Notes: generated by a model from the sequence alone, not told the origin. Positions 9,635-20,614 are shown, counted from the stretch's first letter. The stretch: 64,000 bases of DNA from an uncultured Lachnospiraceae bacterium (GCA_905233695.1 CAJODN010000016.1:53991-117990); one strand, 5' to 3'. Numbers and translations: made by a program.

Positions 9635-10318
9635 TTATATATTCTTTAGCGTATATATCGCATCCTTTTTAATTACGCATTTCCCATGCTCGTTAATAAT
9701 GGTTGTCCCGTCGTAGTCGAAGAATACTTCCTTGCCGTATTCACAGATTGCAAGGAGGAATCTGCCGATTGTCTCGGCTTCCTTTATTTCTACACGAAGA
9801 TAGTATTCGTCCTTGTATGAGTATAGCGATGATTTCCTTACAGAGATATCGCCGGACAGTTCAGCAATCTTAATACATTCATCAAGTGATTCGCATCTTA
9901 CCCAGAGGGGCTCTGCGACACTTATAAAGCCTTTGATTGGGCTTAGTGACTCTTCCTCCTGCTTAGCAGGCACTCCCTTCTGTGAGTTCTGTGCCGCTAC
10001 CTTGCCCTCAAGAATCCTCTGGAAGTCTTCTAAGTAATCCTTAAGCATCTTCATCTGACTTACTATCCTTGACGGATCCGCTTCGGCAATCGTCATTGCA
10101 ACGTCACCTTCCGGAAGCACGGCAATCTGTACTGAAAGTGCCCCGCCGTTCGTCTTATAGTCAAGTTCGTATCTTGCTTCCTGCATTACACGTCTAAGGA
10201 AATCCTCAGCCTTATCTCTATTGTCCACTATCTCAGATATCTCGATGCCATAATCGAACATCTCTTCCTTAGTTATGACGCATCTTATGGCATTCTCGTT
10301 TATTCTTGTAAATTTCAT
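9635..10318 (-). CDS. mecA: MecA-like adaptor protein
   Basis: MKFTRINENAIRCVITKEEMFDYGI...FLRRVMQEARYELDYKTNGGALSVQIAVLPEGDVAMTIA; GAAGGTAATCATATG start. Confidence 0.82.
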   Translation of the reverse strand: MKFTRINENAIRCVITKEEMFDYGIEISEIVDNRDKAEDFLRRVMQEARYELDYKTNGGALSVQIAVLPEGDVAMTIAEADPSRIVSQMKMLKDYLEDFQRILEGKVAAQNSQKGVPAKQEEESLSPIKGFISVAEPLWVRCESLDECIKIAELSGDISVRKSSLYSYKDEYYLRVEIKEAETIGRFLLAICEYGKEVFFDYDGTTIINEHGKCVIKKDAIYTLKNI

Positions 10319-10382
10319 ATGATTACCTTCTATAATTAGTATCAGCTTGAACATTATAACATCATAAGATATAGTATGCAAT

Positions 10383-10769
10383 ATGAAGAAAGATAATATC
10401 AAACTAATTCCAATAATTATTACAGTATTAATTATAGTACTTGCCCTTTATTTTATTATCGGCTGTCCCGTTAGATTCTTTACAGGGCTTCCATGTCCGG
10501 GATGCGGTATGAGACACGCCGCCTACTATCTTATTACAGGAAATGTCAATGAGGCAATAAAGTGGCATCCCTTAATCTTCTTATTGCCGATAATAGCGAT
10601 AATTCTCGTATTTTATAAGAGATTCTCAAAGGTTAGTCTAACACTATTTCTTGTACTTTTTGTGACGATATTCGTAGTTACATATGTTCTTAGGTTCTTA
10701 GATCCTAATGACATCGTAGTCAGATTCGACTATAGCCAGACAATTTACCATAGATGGTTTGGTTTATAG
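10383..10769 (+). CDS. DUF2752 domain membrane protein
   Basis: GCPVRFFTGLPCPGCGMRHAAYYLITGNVNEAIKWHPL. Confidence 0.85.
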   Translation: MKKDNIKLIPIIITVLIIVLALYFIIGCPVRFFTGLPCPGCGMRHAAYYLITGNVNEAIKWHPLIFLLPIIAIILVFYKRFSKVSLTLFLVLFVTIFVVTYVLRFLDPNDIVVRFDYSQTIYHRWFGL

Positions 10770-12341
10770 CCACCTTCTCACCGCCCTGATATCAGTTAGC
10801 GCCACATGAGAACCGGTAAGTGCCACATATACATCCTTGATATGATTGTTAAGTACTGTGGTATTCTCTATCTTAATGCCCAGATTCTCCGTACTCGTTA
10901 CTATCTTATTACCCCTTCTGTGGATTACAACCTCACACTCAATACCTTCTTTGTTCTTCTCTTTCCATACGTCCCAACCCTCGAATTCATCGGTTTTCTC
11001 CATGTTGAGCTTACTTTCAACTATCTCATCTCCGGCAACACTTTCGCCGTTTAATTTGACTTCGTCGAATTCGATATAGTTCTCGCCTAATGCTTCACCG
11101 TTATCGGAATTATAGAACACAATGAAAGGGCAATTCCATACGAATTCCGATCCGGGAATTGTCATTGTATGGAACTTAAGTCTCAATTCTCCGCTTAGTT
11201 TAACGCCCTCTGTGTAAGATGACATCTCGCCCTCTATCTGAACATTAGGAAGATCCGATTCCATCCTTTCAATGTAATTAATCTTATCGGCAATTATTCT
11301 GATATCGCCTTCTCCCACCTTATGTCCCGTCTTATCGACGACAATATTACTGATATGGCAGTTCTCTCCTGTAATGCCGATACATGCCTTGCCACCGCTT
11401 GGAAGGGCAACTACACAGTCTATCACGCCTTCATCACTCTCTACTTCAATAGACACGTGGTCTCCGTAGGCTGACGTCGTAATCTTATACTTACTGACGA
11501 TCGAATCACCCTCAGAAGAGCCCGACACAGCGTCACTCTTGCCGTTGGCATTCTTAACCTTGTTGTTAAGACGAACTTCCATATTCCTAGCCGCCGTATA
11601 GACAAAATTACCGTCGAAGAACAGTTCTCCATACTCAACATAGCGATACGCCGATATTGTCTTGGCGTGGCTATGGAAGCATTTATCATCGGCGTCAAAT
11701 ATCACAATAGAGGGTTTCGCGAACCTTGTATCACCGGAATCTATGGGTGTACTCTCGAACAAAATGGTCTTAACCTCTTCGTCGATTCTTATACCGCTTG
11801 ACACCATTTCCTTATATTTATTACATGTAAGCTCTTCCTCAACCTTAATTATGTCTTCGTCCTTCCTGAAATCATGGTCAAGAATCTTAAGAAATGCGTC
11901 GTATAATACCGGGTCGAATAGATCTGCCGACTCTTTTACAAATTCTTCTCTGACATTATTATAGGAAAGCACCTCTTCCGTCTCTAACCTGTGGGCGATA
12001 TTATCATACATATCGCACAGTGCAAGAAGCTCTATATTCTGAGACGCCTTCGTCTTATCCTTAAGCCGGAACAGTACATCCTTTTTACCCATTTCATAGA
12101 AGAAACAGGCAAAATATATGGCGGCAAGCTCCTCATCGGACTTTCCGATGGCTTCAGCCATCTTGGTTGCCTTAACCGCAATTTGTTCAGACTTCTCGTC
12201 GATTGGTTCTTCACTTCTTGCAATAATATTGGTAAGACTGTCCGCAATTCTTTCAAGCTTCTTATTACTCTTGGCTATCTCCGACTTTATGGCGTCCGAA
12301 TCATCCGGTTTTTCCGTCTTTTTCTTCATAAATTCAAACAT
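10764..12341 (-). CDS. Unknown protein with N-terminal region resembling a degenerate HD-GYP domain
   Basis: 525 aa; FYEMGKKDV / ALCDMYDNI / FDPVLYDAFLKIL correspond to HDVGKINI / AVADVFDAL / FDPKCVEVFLENL of the upstream HD-GYP protein. Confidence 0.6.
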   Translation of the reverse strand: MFEFMKKKTEKPDDSDAIKSEIAKSNKKLERIADSLTNIIARSEEPIDEKSEQIAVKATKMAEAIGKSDEELAAIYFACFFYEMGKKDVLFRLKDKTKASQNIELLALCDMYDNIAHRLETEEVLSYNNVREEFVKESADLFDPVLYDAFLKILDHDFRKDEDIIKVEEELTCNKYKEMVSSGIRIDEEVKTILFESTPIDSGDTRFAKPSIVIFDADDKCFHSHAKTISAYRYVEYGELFFDGNFVYTAARNMEVRLNNKVKNANGKSDAVSGSSEGDSIVSKYKITTSAYGDHVSIEVESDEGVIDCVVALPSGGKACIGITGENCHISNIVVDKTGHKVGEGDIRIIADKINYIERMESDLPNVQIEGEMSSYTEGVKLSGELRLKFHTMTIPGSEFVWNCPFIVFYNSDNGEALGENYIEFDEVKLNGESVAGDEIVESKLNMEKTDEFEGWDVWKEKNKEGIECEVVIHRRGNKIVTSTENLGIKIENTTVLNNHIKDVYVALTGSHVALTDIRAVRRWL

Positions 12342-12352
12342 TCAGCTCTCCT

Positions 12353-12766
12353 TTACGACATAAAGAAATCACTTAGTCTCTCCAGTAATTCTTCTCTCTG
12401 TATGGTTTTAAGAAAATACCCTTGCGGCTTTAATGCCATAACCTCCAAGACGCTGTCCTTATCGCTTTTACCGGTAAGAAAGATTACGGGAATCGACTTG
12501 GTCTCGTCATCGCTTCTAAGCATCTCAAGAACCTGTGGACCTGATGTTATAGGCATCTCATAGTCAAGAAGAATTAAGTCAACCTTATTCATCCCAAGGT
12601 ACTTAATCGCCTGAAGACCAGAGTTAACGGCAGATATCTTATATGTATCCTTAAGCCAATTACGAACCAATCCAAGATATTGAGGGTCGTCATCCACAAT
12701 AAGAATCTGTTTCTTACTGTTCTCCATTTCCACTAAACTGTCAAAATCATCACTGCTTTTAATCAT
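12353..12766 (-). CDS. Response regulator (single REC domain)
   Basis: ILIVDDDPQYLGLVRNWLKD...VDLILLDYEMP...VIFLTGKSD. Confidence 0.92.
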   Translation of the reverse strand: MIKSSDDFDSLVEMENSKKQILIVDDDPQYLGLVRNWLKDTYKISAVNSGLQAIKYLGMNKVDLILLDYEMPITSGPQVLEMLRSDDETKSIPVIFLTGKSDKDSVLEVMALKPQGYFLKTIQREELLERLSDFFMS

Positions 12767-12767
12767 C

Positions 12768-15700
12768 TTACTGCTCCTTTATCCATTCTTCCATTTTATC
12801 AAAGTCAAATGCTTTTACGTGTTTCTCCAACTCCCCAAATCTCTTCTTGTCATCATCTTCAAGCTTATATTTATTAATCTCAAGAAGTACATTTTCAACA
12901 GTATCTATATCCATAGAGGCTATCGCGTCCTTAAGAGTGGTAACATACTCTTCCTTCTTCTCAGGTGTCAACTCTTCACCGCTTCCCGAATCCTCTTTCT
13001 TAAGCATTTTCAGGGAATCCTTATAGGACAAGAGTTGCGCCGCAAGTTCACTATGATTATCCTTAATGAATGACACATCTTCTTTATTACCGGCTTCTTC
13101 AAGCTTCTCTGCCTTCTTAGATAACTCTCCGGCACCTATAATTCGTGCATTACTCTTAAGCGCATGAACCTTAATTGTGTATAGCCTGATATTGTCACCT
13201 TCAAGAGCCGTCTTAAGCACCGCCGAATTCTCATCTATGGCATCATAGAACATATTGATACTGTATATGTAATTAGCTACGCCACCCGAATTCTTAATTC
13301 CCTCTTCAACATCAAGATTATGAACGTCGTAGAGCCACATCATATCCTCGGGCATCTCTTCTGTCTTATCAACTGCCTCATCTTTATCGGGAATAAGCAT
13401 TTTCTCCTTGGGAAGATGACTCATAATGGTCTTCTCTAATATCTCCGTCTCAACAGGCTTAGACAGATATCCGTTGAATCCGCGAGATGTATAGTATTCT
13501 TCTCCGTTCGTCGAGTTGGCTGTGAGAGCATATACCGGAAGATCCGGATTATCCTTCCTTATCCGTTCTAACGTCTCTATTCCGTCCATACCCGGCATCA
13601 TATGATCAAGAAGCACAACATCGAACTTATTAACGCTTATCTTATCAAGGGCATCTTTACCGCTTGGAGATGTTGTGACGAATACTCTCGTAGGTGCCAG
13701 AAGTCCCTTAATAACGTTAAGGTTCATAGGATTATCGTCAACTACGAGAATGTCGGCATCGGGTGCTATGAACTTAGGTATATATTTACCCTTATTCTCA
13801 TCTTCATCTTCGATAAATGCACCAAGCGGCTTGGCATCAACTATCTTCTGCTTAAGAGTCAGGATGAACTCAGTACCTTTACCGTAGTCGCTCTCACATA
13901 TAAGTTCACCGCCAAGTAACTCTGAGAATTTCTTGGAAATGTCAAGTCCGAGACCCGTTCCCTGAATATCGCTGTTCTTCTCTTCATCAAGTCGTTCATA
14001 CGCGGTGAATAATTTCTCACTATCCTCCTCCTTAACGCCGATTCCCGTGTCATTAACGGAGAACCGAAGGTACGCCACGTCCCCTTCTCTCTTAGTCATA
14101 TCAACTGTAAAGCAGAAACCGCCTTCGTTCGTATACTTAAGAGCATTGGACAGAAGGTTAATTATAATCTGCTTAATCTTACCGTAGTCACCGTAGAGCC
14201 TTCTTGGCAGCATCTCATCCACAACCACGTCGAATGTAAGCTCCTTCTCGGTGGTTCCCGGTCTAATCATAGATACGATTGAACGAATGACATTTGCAGA
14301 ATCATATTCCTGCTCCACAAGGTGCATCTTACCCGACTCAATCTTAGACATATCAAGAAGGTCGTTAATAAGACTTAGGAGTGACCGAGCGGCATTTCTG
14401 ATATCGAAGGAATAACCCACCATGGTATTATGGTATTCCTCCTTGGAAACCCCTGTGAAATCCTCACGGAGAGCCATCTCGTTCATACCCATAATGGTGT
14501 TAATGGGCGTCCTTATTTCGTGGGACATATTGGCAAGGAACCTGGTCTTGGCACTGCTTGCTCTCTCGGCCTCGTCCTTTGCCTCCTTAATCTCCGTGTA
14601 TTGTCTTCTTATTACGGTAGACTTCATGAAGCGCCATACAATGAATCCTGCTAATACAACAAGTATAAGTACTACAAGAACTTTTACTATGGGAAGTTCC
14701 CACATTGTCGGTGTTTTTGTTATGGAAAATGTGTCATCCGACACCACAGTCGAACTTCCGTTATCAAGCATCTGCGCATGTAACGTATAGCTTCCGTATT
14801 TCATATTAGTATATTCAAGAATAGCTGCGTCGCTCTTTGTTACGGTAATTCCGTCCTGTTCCTGACCTTCCATAAAGATTCGAACCGTAGGATTCAGCAT
14901 TGTATAATCCATAACGGATACCGCTATCTGGACACGTCCCTCCGACGCCGGAATCGTATAGCTTCCGTCATCTTCCGGTGCGATTTTTTTGTCATCGCAC
15001 ACTACGGATCTTATAGCCGTCTTAATCTCTTCATTAGCCACATAATAGTTATTGATATTAACCCTGATAGTGCCGTCTCTTCCGGGGATATAGAGGTCAC
15101 CCGTGTCGGTTCTACAGCTGTAGGAATTACTTGTTACGGCGTAAGGCAGACCGTTATCTATCGTATAGAGCCTGTAGCTTGTGATATCATCCTTATACAT
15201 CTCATCAGCATTTACCGTATATATACCGTAAGATGATAGAATCCACAGATTATTGCTGTCGTCAAAGTACATATCGTAGTTATTGTTATATGGGAAGGAC
15301 TTAATCTCTGTAATCCTACCATCCTTGATATATTCAATCGAGTTAGACGTGATTAACCACTCTATTCCTCTCTTCTCATCCTTAACGATACGAAGAATAA
15401 CATCACTTGTAAGACCGTCTGCACGGCCGAGTCTCTTAACGCCGTCGGAACCTATTATGTAGAGACCGTCACCGTCGGAGCCTGCTAAGATATTGCCGTC
15501 CTGAGCTTCACAAATTGTAAGGAACACCGTATTCTTAATGCCCTCTGCACTGCCTACGGTTCTTACAACATTTCCACCATTAATAACGGCAAGACCGCCG
15601 TTAGTACCCGCAAGGACGCTTCCGTCACTTGCGAAATCAATACCTCTAACCTCATTATCGGGAAGACCGTTTTCCTTGGTAAATGAAGTAATTGAGCCGT

Positions 15701-17060
15701 CCGGGCCGTAACAGATAAGCCCCTTATCGTTCTCGTAAGTTGCAATCCAGATATTACCCGCGGAATCCTTCTTAATACAGCGAAGTCTCGTATCTCCGAT
15801 AAACTGTGTCAGCGCATTATCAATTATTCCGCCGTTAATATCGGCAATTCTAAGGCCGTTATCGGTACCTATATAGAGAAGATTGCCGTCGAGGAGCGTT
15901 GCGTTGGTGACTTCGTCAGGAAGACCCAGGTTCTTCGTTACATCAACGAAATTATTGGTAACAACCTTAACCACACCTTGGGAAGAAGATGCTATCCATA
16001 TATTTCCCTGATAATCGGTTGTAAACATCTCCAGACCGCTGTTAATCGGCATATCATTTACAACCTTAAATGATCCGTCCACGTCAAAATATCCTAATAT
16101 ATTATTGGACATGACGAAGAGCCTGTTACACTTATAATCGACCCAATACACTTTGTCTACAGGCGCGGCGGACATCCTTTCCATTCCCGCTGTATCATTA
16201 ACATAGCCATGGAATATCATGCCCTTATCATTACCGATATAGACTTTACCGGGGGAATTGGGGTCAACGGACAGCGCAGTTGCCTTGTCCATTCCAACCT
16301 CTTTACTCTTATATGAAAATGTAACATTTTCCACATCTATGGTAAATATAATTCCGCTCTTTGTAAGACCGTAAATACGTCCGGCAGAATCAGAATCAAG
16401 TCTTATAATGGTCTCTTCATTAAGAAGCTCGCTTTTAAGTTCGTGAAGGTTCAAATTAGAGTCAACGTAGCATACTCCGGCGGTAGTTCCGATGAATACA
16501 TTGCCGTTTCCATCCTCCGCAAATGTTCTTATGCAGGAAGATGTAAGACCTTCCTTATATGTGTAATGCTTCTCATCCATTCCGTCGACAAGCACGACTC
16601 CGTTATCGTTGGTTCCAACCCAGATTCTTCCTTTTTTATCCTCGAATATTGCTCTGGCACTTGTAAGGCCGTTAGATGTGTCACGTCTCTCGAATACAGA
16701 GCCGTCGTACTTAATAACACCACCGTATCCGCCGAGCCAGATGTGACCGTCGGTTGCACCTAAAATATACATAGCATCAGACGTGGGAAGACCGTTGGAT
16801 GCATCATATACTTCCGTTGTGTAGCTTACGTCCTTAAGCTGACCGCTTAATGCATAGCCACCGCCGAATTCGGAAGCGCTACCGGTTTTCTCGCTACCTG
16901 CATTCGTATCGGTTGCATTCGAACTTTTTGTATCGCCCTTTGCTGCCAAGGCAGTCATACCGCATATAATGAAGCAAGGTATGATTAGGACAAGTAGCGC
17001 CCGCGCTATGTATTTTTTCCTTTTAAAAACATTTACCATAACAATCTCACTTCTCTTCAT
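12768..17060 (-). CDS. Hybrid sensor histidine kinase: two-component-regulator propeller (Reg_prop) sensor, HisKA, HATPase_c, REC, Hpt
   Basis: 1430 aa; repeated DGHIWLGGYGGV-type propeller motifs; FLANMSHEIRTPINTIMGM; DILVVDDNPMNLNV; IKVHALKSNARIIGA. Confidence 0.93.
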   Translation of the reverse strand: MKRSEIVMVNVFKRKKYIARALLVLIIPCFIICGMTALAAKGDTKSSNATDTNAGSEKTGSASEFGGGYALSGQLKDVSYTTEVYDASNGLPTSDAMYILGATDGHIWLGGYGGVIKYDGSVFERRDTSNGLTSARAIFEDKKGRIWVGTNDNGVVLVDGMDEKHYTYKEGLTSSCIRTFAEDGNGNVFIGTTAGVCYVDSNLNLHELKSELLNEETIIRLDSDSAGRIYGLTKSGIIFTIDVENVTFSYKSKEVGMDKATALSVDPNSPGKVYIGNDKGMIFHGYVNDTAGMERMSAAPVDKVYWVDYKCNRLFVMSNNILGYFDVDGSFKVVNDMPINSGLEMFTTDYQGNIWIASSSQGVVKVVTNNFVDVTKNLGLPDEVTNATLLDGNLLYIGTDNGLRIADINGGIIDNALTQFIGDTRLRCIKKDSAGNIWIATYENDKGLICYGPDGSITSFTKENGLPDNEVRGIDFASDGSVLAGTNGGLAVINGGNVVRTVGSAEGIKNTVFLTICEAQDGNILAGSDGDGLYIIGSDGVKRLGRADGLTSDVILRIVKDEKRGIEWLITSNSIEYIKDGRITEIKSFPYNNNYDMYFDDSNNLWILSSYGIYTVNADEMYKDDITSYRLYTIDNGLPYAVTSNSYSCRTDTGDLYIPGRDGTIRVNINNYYVANEEIKTAIRSVVCDDKKIAPEDDGSYTIPASEGRVQIAVSVMDYTMLNPTVRIFMEGQEQDGITVTKSDAAILEYTNMKYGSYTLHAQMLDNGSSTVVSDDTFSITKTPTMWELPIVKVLVVLILVVLAGFIVWRFMKSTVIRRQYTEIKEAKDEAERASSAKTRFLANMSHEIRTPINTIMGMNEMALREDFTGVSKEEYHNTMVGYSFDIRNAARSLLSLINDLLDMSKIESGKMHLVEQEYDSANVIRSIVSMIRPGTTEKELTFDVVVDEMLPRRLYGDYGKIKQIIINLLSNALKYTNEGGFCFTVDMTKREGDVAYLRFSVNDTGIGVKEEDSEKLFTAYERLDEEKNSDIQGTGLGLDISKKFSELLGGELICESDYGKGTEFILTLKQKIVDAKPLGAFIEDEDENKGKYIPKFIAPDADILVVDDNPMNLNVIKGLLAPTRVFVTTSPSGKDALDKISVNKFDVVLLDHMMPGMDGIETLERIRKDNPDLPVYALTANSTNGEEYYTSRGFNGYLSKPVETEILEKTIMSHLPKEKMLIPDKDEAVDKTEEMPEDMMWLYDVHNLDVEEGIKNSGGVANYIYSINMFYDAIDENSAVLKTALEGDNIRLYTIKVHALKSNARIIGAGELSKKAEKLEEAGNKEDVSFIKDNHSELAAQLLSYKDSLKMLKKEDSGSGEELTPEKKEEYVTTLKDAIASMDIDTVENVLLEINKYKLEDDDKKRFGELEKHVKAFDFDKMEEWIKEQ

Positions 17061-19209
17061 TATACTTCTTAAGGATTACTTCAGCCTTAGGAAGGTTCTC
17101 CAAAAACACCTCTACACACTTCGGATCGAACTGAGTGCCCGAGCCTTCCTCTATAATGGAAACCGCCTTCTCAACGGAAAACGCCTTCTTATATACACGA
17201 GGCGATGTAAGAGCATCGAACACATCAGCAACAGCCATGATACGGGCAGATAACGGAATAACCTCGCCGTGAAGCCCCTCGGGGTAACCTTTTCCGTCCC
17301 ATCTCTCGTGATGATAAGCCGCCATATTACGGGCTTCCTTAAGGTAATTCTCACCCTCGACGGTACTTATAGCCTTCTCCATAATGTTTTTACCGGCAGT
17401 TGTATGAGTCTTCATAATCTCGTATTCTTCGTCAGTTAATTTGCCGGGCTTATTAAGAACACTGTCGGGTATATTAATCTTACCGACATCGTGAAGAGGC
17501 GCCGATCTTACCACGTCCGACATGAATTTCGGAGTAATCTTCTCGGCATAATAACCCTTTTCCTTAAGACCTTCAACAATTATCTTAACGTAAGCCGCCG
17601 TCTTCTGGATATGGGCTCCGGTGTCGGAATCCCTATTCTCCACAAGATCCGCCATAGTGATAATAAGACCGTCCTGCATCTTCTCAGTTTCGTCGTAGAG
17701 CTTTCTTATACCGCGCATCTGCTCGGCCTGGTTAAGAGCCATATCGCATATTGAATTGTATAATTTCTCCACCTCGTCATCGGTACTTATATCGATACTT
17801 CTAAGTTCCCTAAGGGCAGAGTCCATCTTCTTCTGGTCGCTTCCGGCATTAATAAATATTTCCACGCCCCTTACAATTCCGTTAATGGGGTATGTAATGA
17901 ATATACCGGTAGTCCAGAGACCATAGGCAAGAATAAGCACGAATACACTTGCCATAATAAGCAATATTCGAATAAGGAATACGCTAATATAGCTTACAAT
18001 ATAATCAACAGATGCATCTGCGCCCACGTAAGCGACGCACTGACCTTTATCATTTACAAGAGGGTAATATGTGGTAACCATCCAGTCCCAGGTTGCAGAT
18101 TCAGATTCTACCGCATCCATTCCCTTACCGCTTAAGAGATCGTCAAGGTAAGGTCTGAATTCTTTCTCAACCGGAACCACCTCGCCCACAGTGTATGCTT
18201 CCATATTACCGTAATCTTCATCAACCCCTAAGCTATCTAAGTCAAATACATAAATACCGTTCCCGTCACTTGTAATCTTCACCACATAGAGATAGATTAC
18301 ACCCGGAGCATTTTCCCTGATCTTGTATAGCATATTCTTAGTCTCTGTGTATCCGGGCTCACTCTCACCCTTCGCTAAGTAGTCATCTATCTTATTGGCA
18401 TCAACAACCTCCGCTGCGAATTTGGCGGCACTTTGCGCCATCTGCGTCTTCTCTTCTTTCTGGTTATTAAAAAAAACACGCATAACAATCCAGCCCACCG
18501 CAAGGAGAAGAAGAATACACATTGTAACAAGAATAAGAGTAATCCTCGTTCTTACGGAGTATCTGATATCCTTATTATTCTCCTTGAAGTTCTTAATCTC
18601 TGAAGGAGTAAGAGGCTTCTGCCTCCATCTACTGATCTTAATAATCTCCTTAAGCCTGTCCGGAATAATATATACAAGGAGAAGCGCAAGTCCTATAGAT
18701 ATTCCCTTGTCAATGGTGTTAAGGACGATATTAACAAGGAAGAATGAAAGGAAGGCAGGCATGCCCGTTGCCGCCGTAACGTATGTAGCGAAATCAGTCA
18801 TGAATACTTCCTGACTTCCCGACACAAGCCCCCATTCTACAAACGAGCTTAAGCTTCCGCTAAGGGCGCCGCAGATTACTATGAACAGTATTACCTTCTT
18901 AACCTTCTTAAAAGAATCGCTCCTTGCGAAATATGCGGTAATAATCGCTATTAACGTATTAATGATTCCGTAATATATGGACTCGTCATTGAATGCCATT
19001 GTTATTACATTGGTAAGCGTAGCTGCAATTATTCCGGGGAACAGTCCTCCCACAGAGGATACAACCATTGTTCCCACGGTATCCAGATATATGGGAAGAT
19101 TAAAATAGTATGTGAGAAAAGAGAATAACACATTAAGAATCATTCCCGCCGCCACAAATGTGATACGACACATATCACTTCGTATATTTCTGTTAACAAA
19201 AGCCTTCAA
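17047..19209 (-). CDS. Membrane-anchored HD-GYP domain protein (putative c-di-GMP phosphodiesterase)
   Basis: 720 aa; multi-TM N-terminus; APLHDVGKINIPDSVLNKPGKLTDEEYEIMKTHT and HHERWDGKGYPEGL. Confidence 0.92.
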   Translation of the reverse strand: MKAFVNRNIRSDMCRITFVAAGMILNVLFSFLTYYFNLPIYLDTVGTMVVSSVGGLFPGIIAATLTNVITMAFNDESIYYGIINTLIAIITAYFARSDSFKKVKKVILFIVICGALSGSLSSFVEWGLVSGSQEVFMTDFATYVTAATGMPAFLSFFLVNIVLNTIDKGISIGLALLLVYIIPDRLKEIIKISRWRQKPLTPSEIKNFKENNKDIRYSVRTRITLILVTMCILLLLAVGWIVMRVFFNNQKEEKTQMAQSAAKFAAEVVDANKIDDYLAKGESEPGYTETKNMLYKIRENAPGVIYLYVVKITSDGNGIYVFDLDSLGVDEDYGNMEAYTVGEVVPVEKEFRPYLDDLLSGKGMDAVESESATWDWMVTTYYPLVNDKGQCVAYVGADASVDYIVSYISVFLIRILLIMASVFVLILAYGLWTTGIFITYPINGIVRGVEIFINAGSDQKKMDSALRELRSIDISTDDEVEKLYNSICDMALNQAEQMRGIRKLYDETEKMQDGLIITMADLVENRDSDTGAHIQKTAAYVKIIVEGLKEKGYYAEKITPKFMSDVVRSAPLHDVGKINIPDSVLNKPGKLTDEEYEIMKTHTTAGKNIMEKAISTVEGENYLKEARNMAAYHHERWDGKGYPEGLHGEVIPLSARIMAVADVFDALTSPRVYKKAFSVEKAVSIIEEGSGTQFDPKCVEVFLENLPKAEVILKKYNEEK

Positions 19210-19434
19210 CGTAATTCCTCCCGGCTGTTTCTTCTATAAATATACACTACATCAACTATATATCATATAAAATATGGCCCTGATTTGCAATAATTTTTTA
19301 TTAATTAAAGGCGTGAAAAATACGTAAAAACGGACATTTAATGGGTAATACGCTAGCCATAGGACACCAAGCTGTGTTATAATAGTTTCCGTAGATTCTA
19401 TTATATAAACGTGTATACAAAGGAGGAAAGATCT

Positions 19435-20505
19435 ATGGAAGTATTTCAGGGCAATAGTTTCTTCTTTGAATGGGAAGTTGCGGCTCAGGCCTGGCTTAAT
19501 GGCTTAATCGACGGAAACAGTGTGCTAATAGCAATTGTTTCATTCTTCACAATGTTCGGCGAGGAGCTTATTCTTATTGCCGTACTTGGATTCTTATACT
19601 GGTGTTATGACAAAAAGTTCGGTAAATTCGTTGGAACCAACATCCTTGTCGGTCTTGTTGTTACACCGATGCTTAAGAATATTGCTTTCAGAAGAAGGCC
19701 GTATTTCGACCACGAACACATTAAGATACTTAAGCCTGTTGACGCATCGGCAGACATATATGACATAAGTGCCCAAGGCTATTCATTCCCAAGCGGTCAC
19801 TCAACCAACGCCGCGATTCTATACGGTTCTTTACCCATGTATAAGAAAGGAAATAAAGTGCTTCTTACTCTTGCATTTGTGATTCCTTTCCTTGTTGGAC
19901 TCTCACGTGTAATGCTGGGCGCTCACTATATAACAGACGTTCTCTGCGGTTGGGCTCTCGGTGCCGCAATCATGTTCTTAATGTCATACCTTCAGACACA
20001 TGTTAAGAACGAAGACATACTTCATTTAATAATTGCAATCGTATGTCTTCCGGGATTCTTCTATTGTCAGACAACCGATTATTATTCAGGATACGGTATG
20101 ATGATAGGATATTTCCTTGCATGCCCCTTCGAGAGAAAGTTTGTTAAATTCAAAGAGACAAGAAGCATTGTTCGTATAATACTCAGAGTTGTGGGAGGCG
20201 GAGCGATATACTTCGGACTTAATACTCTTCTTAAGTTACCCTTCTCATCAGAATTCTTAAGTGAAGCTTCAATGGCATCATTTATTGTACGTGCACTTCG
20301 CTACTGCATTATCGTATTCATCTTAATCGGTGTATATCCGCTTTTATTCGATAGAATAGGTAAGCCGAAAGCACCCGAAGCTGTTAAGGCTGAAGACGAA
20401 ACAGTTGAAACTGTTGAAGCAAAAGATGAAGAGACACCTGAAGAGACAACTCCCGCGGACGAGATTCCCGAAGGAAATAAAGCAGAAAAGCAGGCACAAG
20501 CGTAG
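19435..20505 (+). CDS. PAP2-family phosphatase
   Basis: KNIAFRRRPYF, YSFPSGHSTNAA, SRVMLGAHYITDVLCGW; RBS AAGGAGG. Confidence 0.93.
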   Translation: MEVFQGNSFFFEWEVAAQAWLNGLIDGNSVLIAIVSFFTMFGEELILIAVLGFLYWCYDKKFGKFVGTNILVGLVVTPMLKNIAFRRRPYFDHEHIKILKPVDASADIYDISAQGYSFPSGHSTNAAILYGSLPMYKKGNKVLLTLAFVIPFLVGLSRVMLGAHYITDVLCGWALGAAIMFLMSYLQTHVKNEDILHLIIAIVCLPGFFYCQTTDYYSGYGMMIGYFLACPFERKFVKFKETRSIVRIILRVVGGGAIYFGLNTLLKLPFSSEFLSEASMASFIVRALRYCIIVFILIGVYPLLFDRIGKPKAPEAVKAEDETVETVEAKDEETPEETTPADEIPEGNKAEKQAQA

Positions 20506-20540
20506 AATCTTGAAGTCAGCTACTGTAAGCTAAAACAAAA

Positions 20541-20582
20541 CCCCTTATAATCGCTGAAATTCATTCAACGTATTATAAGGGG
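20541..20582 (+). terminator. Intrinsic terminator after PAP2 gene (possibly bidirectional)
   Basis: CCCCTTATAAT...ATTATAAGGGG followed by TTATTATT. Confidence 0.8.
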
Positions 20583-20614
20583 TTATTATTCTATCTCATT
20601 AAAACGCTCTAAGA

